Positions 15,151 to 16,658 of a stretch of 16,658 nt of DNA are shown here, piece by piece. Source of the DNA: an uncultured Bacteroidota bacterium (GTDB lineage: Bacteria; Bacteroidota; Bacteroidia; UBA7662); the NCBI GenBank assembly GCA_903856555.1, contig CAIOCC010000004.1, positions 1-16,658 of the forward strand, in the 5' to 3' direction. How positions within the stretch are numbered: the first letter of the stretch is position 1; each line of letters opens with the position of its first letter. Below the pieces are notes generated by a model. The model did not search any database, was not told where the DNA came from, and worked only from the letters and a program-made list of their open reading frames with translations. The position numbers were made by a program, and so were the translations under genes.

Positions 15151-16368
15151 TCAGGACCAAGGAGGTAGCTGAACCATCAGGCTGTCCCTGTGTTGTCGAA
15201 AGGACGGCAAATCCGCTGGATTCATAGGCTCGGCTTGGGGGCCCTGAAGGCGTTTGGGGTTGACTTGAACGCCTCGGTTCCAGAAGCGAAAACAGAGGTG
15301 AGGTCCGGTGGACAAACCGGTGCTGCCAACATAGCCAATGACTTGTCCCTGGCGTACTCGGCCACCACGGCGTACACCCGATGCGATGCGGCTCAGGTGC
15401 AAATACCCCGTGGCATGCTCCCGGGAATGCTGAATCTTAACAAAATTCCCATTTCCACCCCGGTAAGCGGCTTCGAGGACTTGGCCATCGCCCACACTGC
15501 GCACCGGGGTTCCTTTGGGCGCAGCATAATCCACCCCCAAATGCGGGCGCAGGTAGCGCAGCACCGGGTGCAGGCGACTCGTCGAAAAACCAGAACTAAT
15601 ACGCGTATAGTCCAGGGGCGCTTTGAGGTAACGCCTTTTCATGCTTTGACCTTTGTCGTCAAAATAGTTGTTGCGAAAGCGAATGGCCGTATGGGTTTTG
15701 CCCGATGCCCTAAATTCAGCCGCCATGATTTGGGCAGGCCCGAAGGGTTGGCTGTCCACCAGGGATTCTACATAGTAAACCCGGTAGCCATCCCCCTTTT
15801 GTAGTTGAAAAAAATCCACCGTCCAATCAAAAGTGGCCGCCAAAGCCAAAGCCAGTTCTGGACCGGCCCCTGCATCTGTAACCGATTGATAAAGGGAGGA
15901 TTGAATGGTTCCAACCAATGGCCTATAGCGGGTCGTGACAGGTTTGCGATGCAGATAAGTTCGGGGCAAGGAATCCCGGAGGTCCATGACCAGGGTTTCG
16001 ACTCGGTTCTTGATAAGGAGCCAATAAAGAATCGGCCCTTCGCTGCTATCCCGCAGGATCAGGCATTGCTGTCCGCTTCGCAATTGGCGGGCGTTGAAGA
16101 CGGAATCCGGTTGACTATCAAGGTAGTTTACCAATGGATAGCCCAGACCCAGGTTTTCGAACAGCCCCGAAATCTGATCCCCGTTCTGTATGGTTACGGT
16201 ATCGGTGTACAGGGTGTCCACTCGAATACCAGCGGTGTAAACCGGTTGCGATAATGAGGTTGGTTTTTGGGGGGTGGGACCAAGGGTACGCCACCAAAAC
16301 CACAGCCCCAGCAGAACCAGAACGGCAGCGGTGATCATCCAGACGAAACGAGAGATACGAATCTTCAT
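15151..16368 (-). CDS. M23 family metallopeptidase (membrane-anchored, LytM-type)
   Basis: A 405-residue envelope peptidase expected to cut peptidoglycan cross-links. One N-terminal membrane helix (about 8-27) anchors it. A central region of roughly 45-260 includes a segment VTIQNGDQISGLFENLGLG, the OapA/LysM-like start common in this group. The catalytic domain runs from about 260 to 375: H276 and D280 in RPHLGVDYAAPKGTPV, H324 in YLHLSRI, and H357 in GPHLCFRFW. The residue at the usual third metal His is Cys359, a variant I associate with Bacteroidota members of this family. The domain otherwise looks active, unlike the EnvC-like gene downstream. The start ATG overlaps the idi stop (ATGA), so it is the second gene visible in the operon. 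Confidence 0.9.
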   Translation of the reverse strand: MKIRISRFVWMITAAVLVLLGLWFWWRTLGPTPQKPTSLSQPVYTAGIRVDTLYTDTVTIQNGDQISGLFENLGLGYPLVNYLDSQPDSVFNARQLRSGQQCLILRDSSEGPILYWLLIKNRVETLVMDLRDSLPRTYLHRKPVTTRYRPLVGTIQSSLYQSVTDAGAGPELALALAATFDWTVDFFQLQKGDGYRVYYVESLVDSQPFGPAQIMAAEFRASGKTHTAIRFRNNYFDDKGQSMKRRYLKAPLDYTRISSGFSTSRLHPVLRYLRPHLGVDYAAPKGTPVRSVGDGQVLEAAYRGGNGNFVKIQHSREHATGYLHLSRIASGVRRGGRVRQGQVIGYVGSTGLSTGPHLCFRFWNRGVQVNPKRLQGPQAEPMNPADLPSFRQHRDSLMVQLPPWS

Positions 16369-16658
16369 AACACCATGGTCGATGGCCTGTTATGAAGAAA
16401 TTCGGCGCAACGGGGATAGATGTGTTTGAACCAAAATGTAAAATCCTGCGGGCGCCTTTCCATCCAAGCCTCCAATTCAGCGAGGGAAATCCAGAGGGCT
16501 GCGGCTACCTCGGTGGGGTCAATGCGGAAGGGCCCATCGCTGTTCCCCAAAAAAACATGATCCAATTCGTGCTCGCTAAGACCGTTTTCAAATTCGGTCT
16601 GGTAAATAAACCAAAAGGGGGATTCAAGGGGGCAATCCATGCCCATCTCTTCGACCAA
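16365..16658 (-). CDS. idi: Isopentenyl-diphosphate delta-isomerase, type 1 (C-terminal part)
   Basis: The last 97 codons of a gene that enters from the right edge. The visible protein opens with LVEEMGM, the end of the Nudix box, then CPLESPFWFIYQTEFENGLSEHELDHVFLG. In the motif EHELDHVF the two Glu (29 and 31 of the fragment) correspond to the metal-binding E-x-E of the enzyme, and the PTEVAAALWISLAELEAWM and FTFWFKH segments match the isomerase C-terminus. The enzyme interconverts isopentenyl and dimethylallyl diphosphate, the precursors of quinones, carotenoids and the lipid carriers of cell-wall and glycan synthesis. About 75 residues, including the catalytic Cys, lie outside the window. 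The stop overlaps the M23 gene start by 4 nt. A different Nudix hydrolase is unlikely given the motif. Confidence 0.9.
   Translation of the reverse strand: MVEEMGMDCPLESPFWFIYQTEFENGLSEHELDHVFLGNSDGPFRIDPTEVAAALWISLAELEAWMERRPQDFTFWFKHIYPRCAEFLHNRPSTMVL

Overview
The window reads as a compact, gene-dense chromosomal segment of a Bacteroidota bacterium. The evidence is lineage-specific content: the N-terminus of the type IX secretion translocon protein SprA next to ruvA, a gldA-gldF-gldG gliding-motility ABC transporter followed by dnaN, and a cell-envelope block (M23 peptidase, flippase, nucleotidyltransferase, TPR lipoprotein, DUF4292 protein, EnvC-like protein) whose order is familiar from Flavobacteriia and relatives. 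Three perfect TAnnTTTG boxes, the Bacteroidota -7 consensus, sit near gene starts. Base composition looks close to 50 % GC by eye, higher than a typical Flavobacterium, so I do not name a genus.

Layout. Left arm (1-1055), minus strand: ruvA, then the first 146 codons of sprA, which runs off the left edge. Middle (1092-8678), plus strand: a NhaC-type Na+/H+ antiporter; after a short promoter-bearing gap, gldA, gldF and gldG with 1-nt and 4-nt overlaps and a DUF4340-like membrane-anchored protein; then dnaN behind a 23-bp tandem duplication. Right arm (8684-16658), minus strand: one long, probably single transcription unit beginning outside the window with idi (3' end only), then an M23 peptidase, a polysaccharide flippase, a sugar nucleotidyltransferase, a TPR lipoprotein, a DUF4292 lipoprotein and an EnvC-like protein. 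Its genes overlap or sit a few bases apart, except for a 66-nt gap between flippase and nucleotidyltransferase. The plus and minus units converge with only 5 bases between the dnaN and EnvC-like stop codons.

Function. GldA (ATPase), GldF (permease) and GldG (large periplasmic subunit), probably with the DUF4340-like protein, form an ABC transporter of the Gld type. SprA is the outer-membrane channel of the type IX secretion system that exports gliding adhesins, so two modules of the same surface machinery lie about 2.6 kb apart, on either side of ruvA and nhaC. The right-hand operon is about envelope building: isoprenoid supply (idi), peptidoglycan remodelling (active-type M23 peptidase and a degenerate EnvC-like activator), glycan export (flippase), sugar-nucleotide synthesis and two lipoproteins. 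ruvA and dnaN are DNA-maintenance genes interleaved with these.

No stretch above 300 bases lacks a gene, and I see no rRNA, tRNA, CRISPR array, insertion sequence or phage gene. I did not find a convincing new defence or mobile system. The best leads are the tandem repeat overlapping the putative dnaN promoter, the possible fourth Gld subunit, the missing dut gene and the His-to-Cys change in the M23 metal site.
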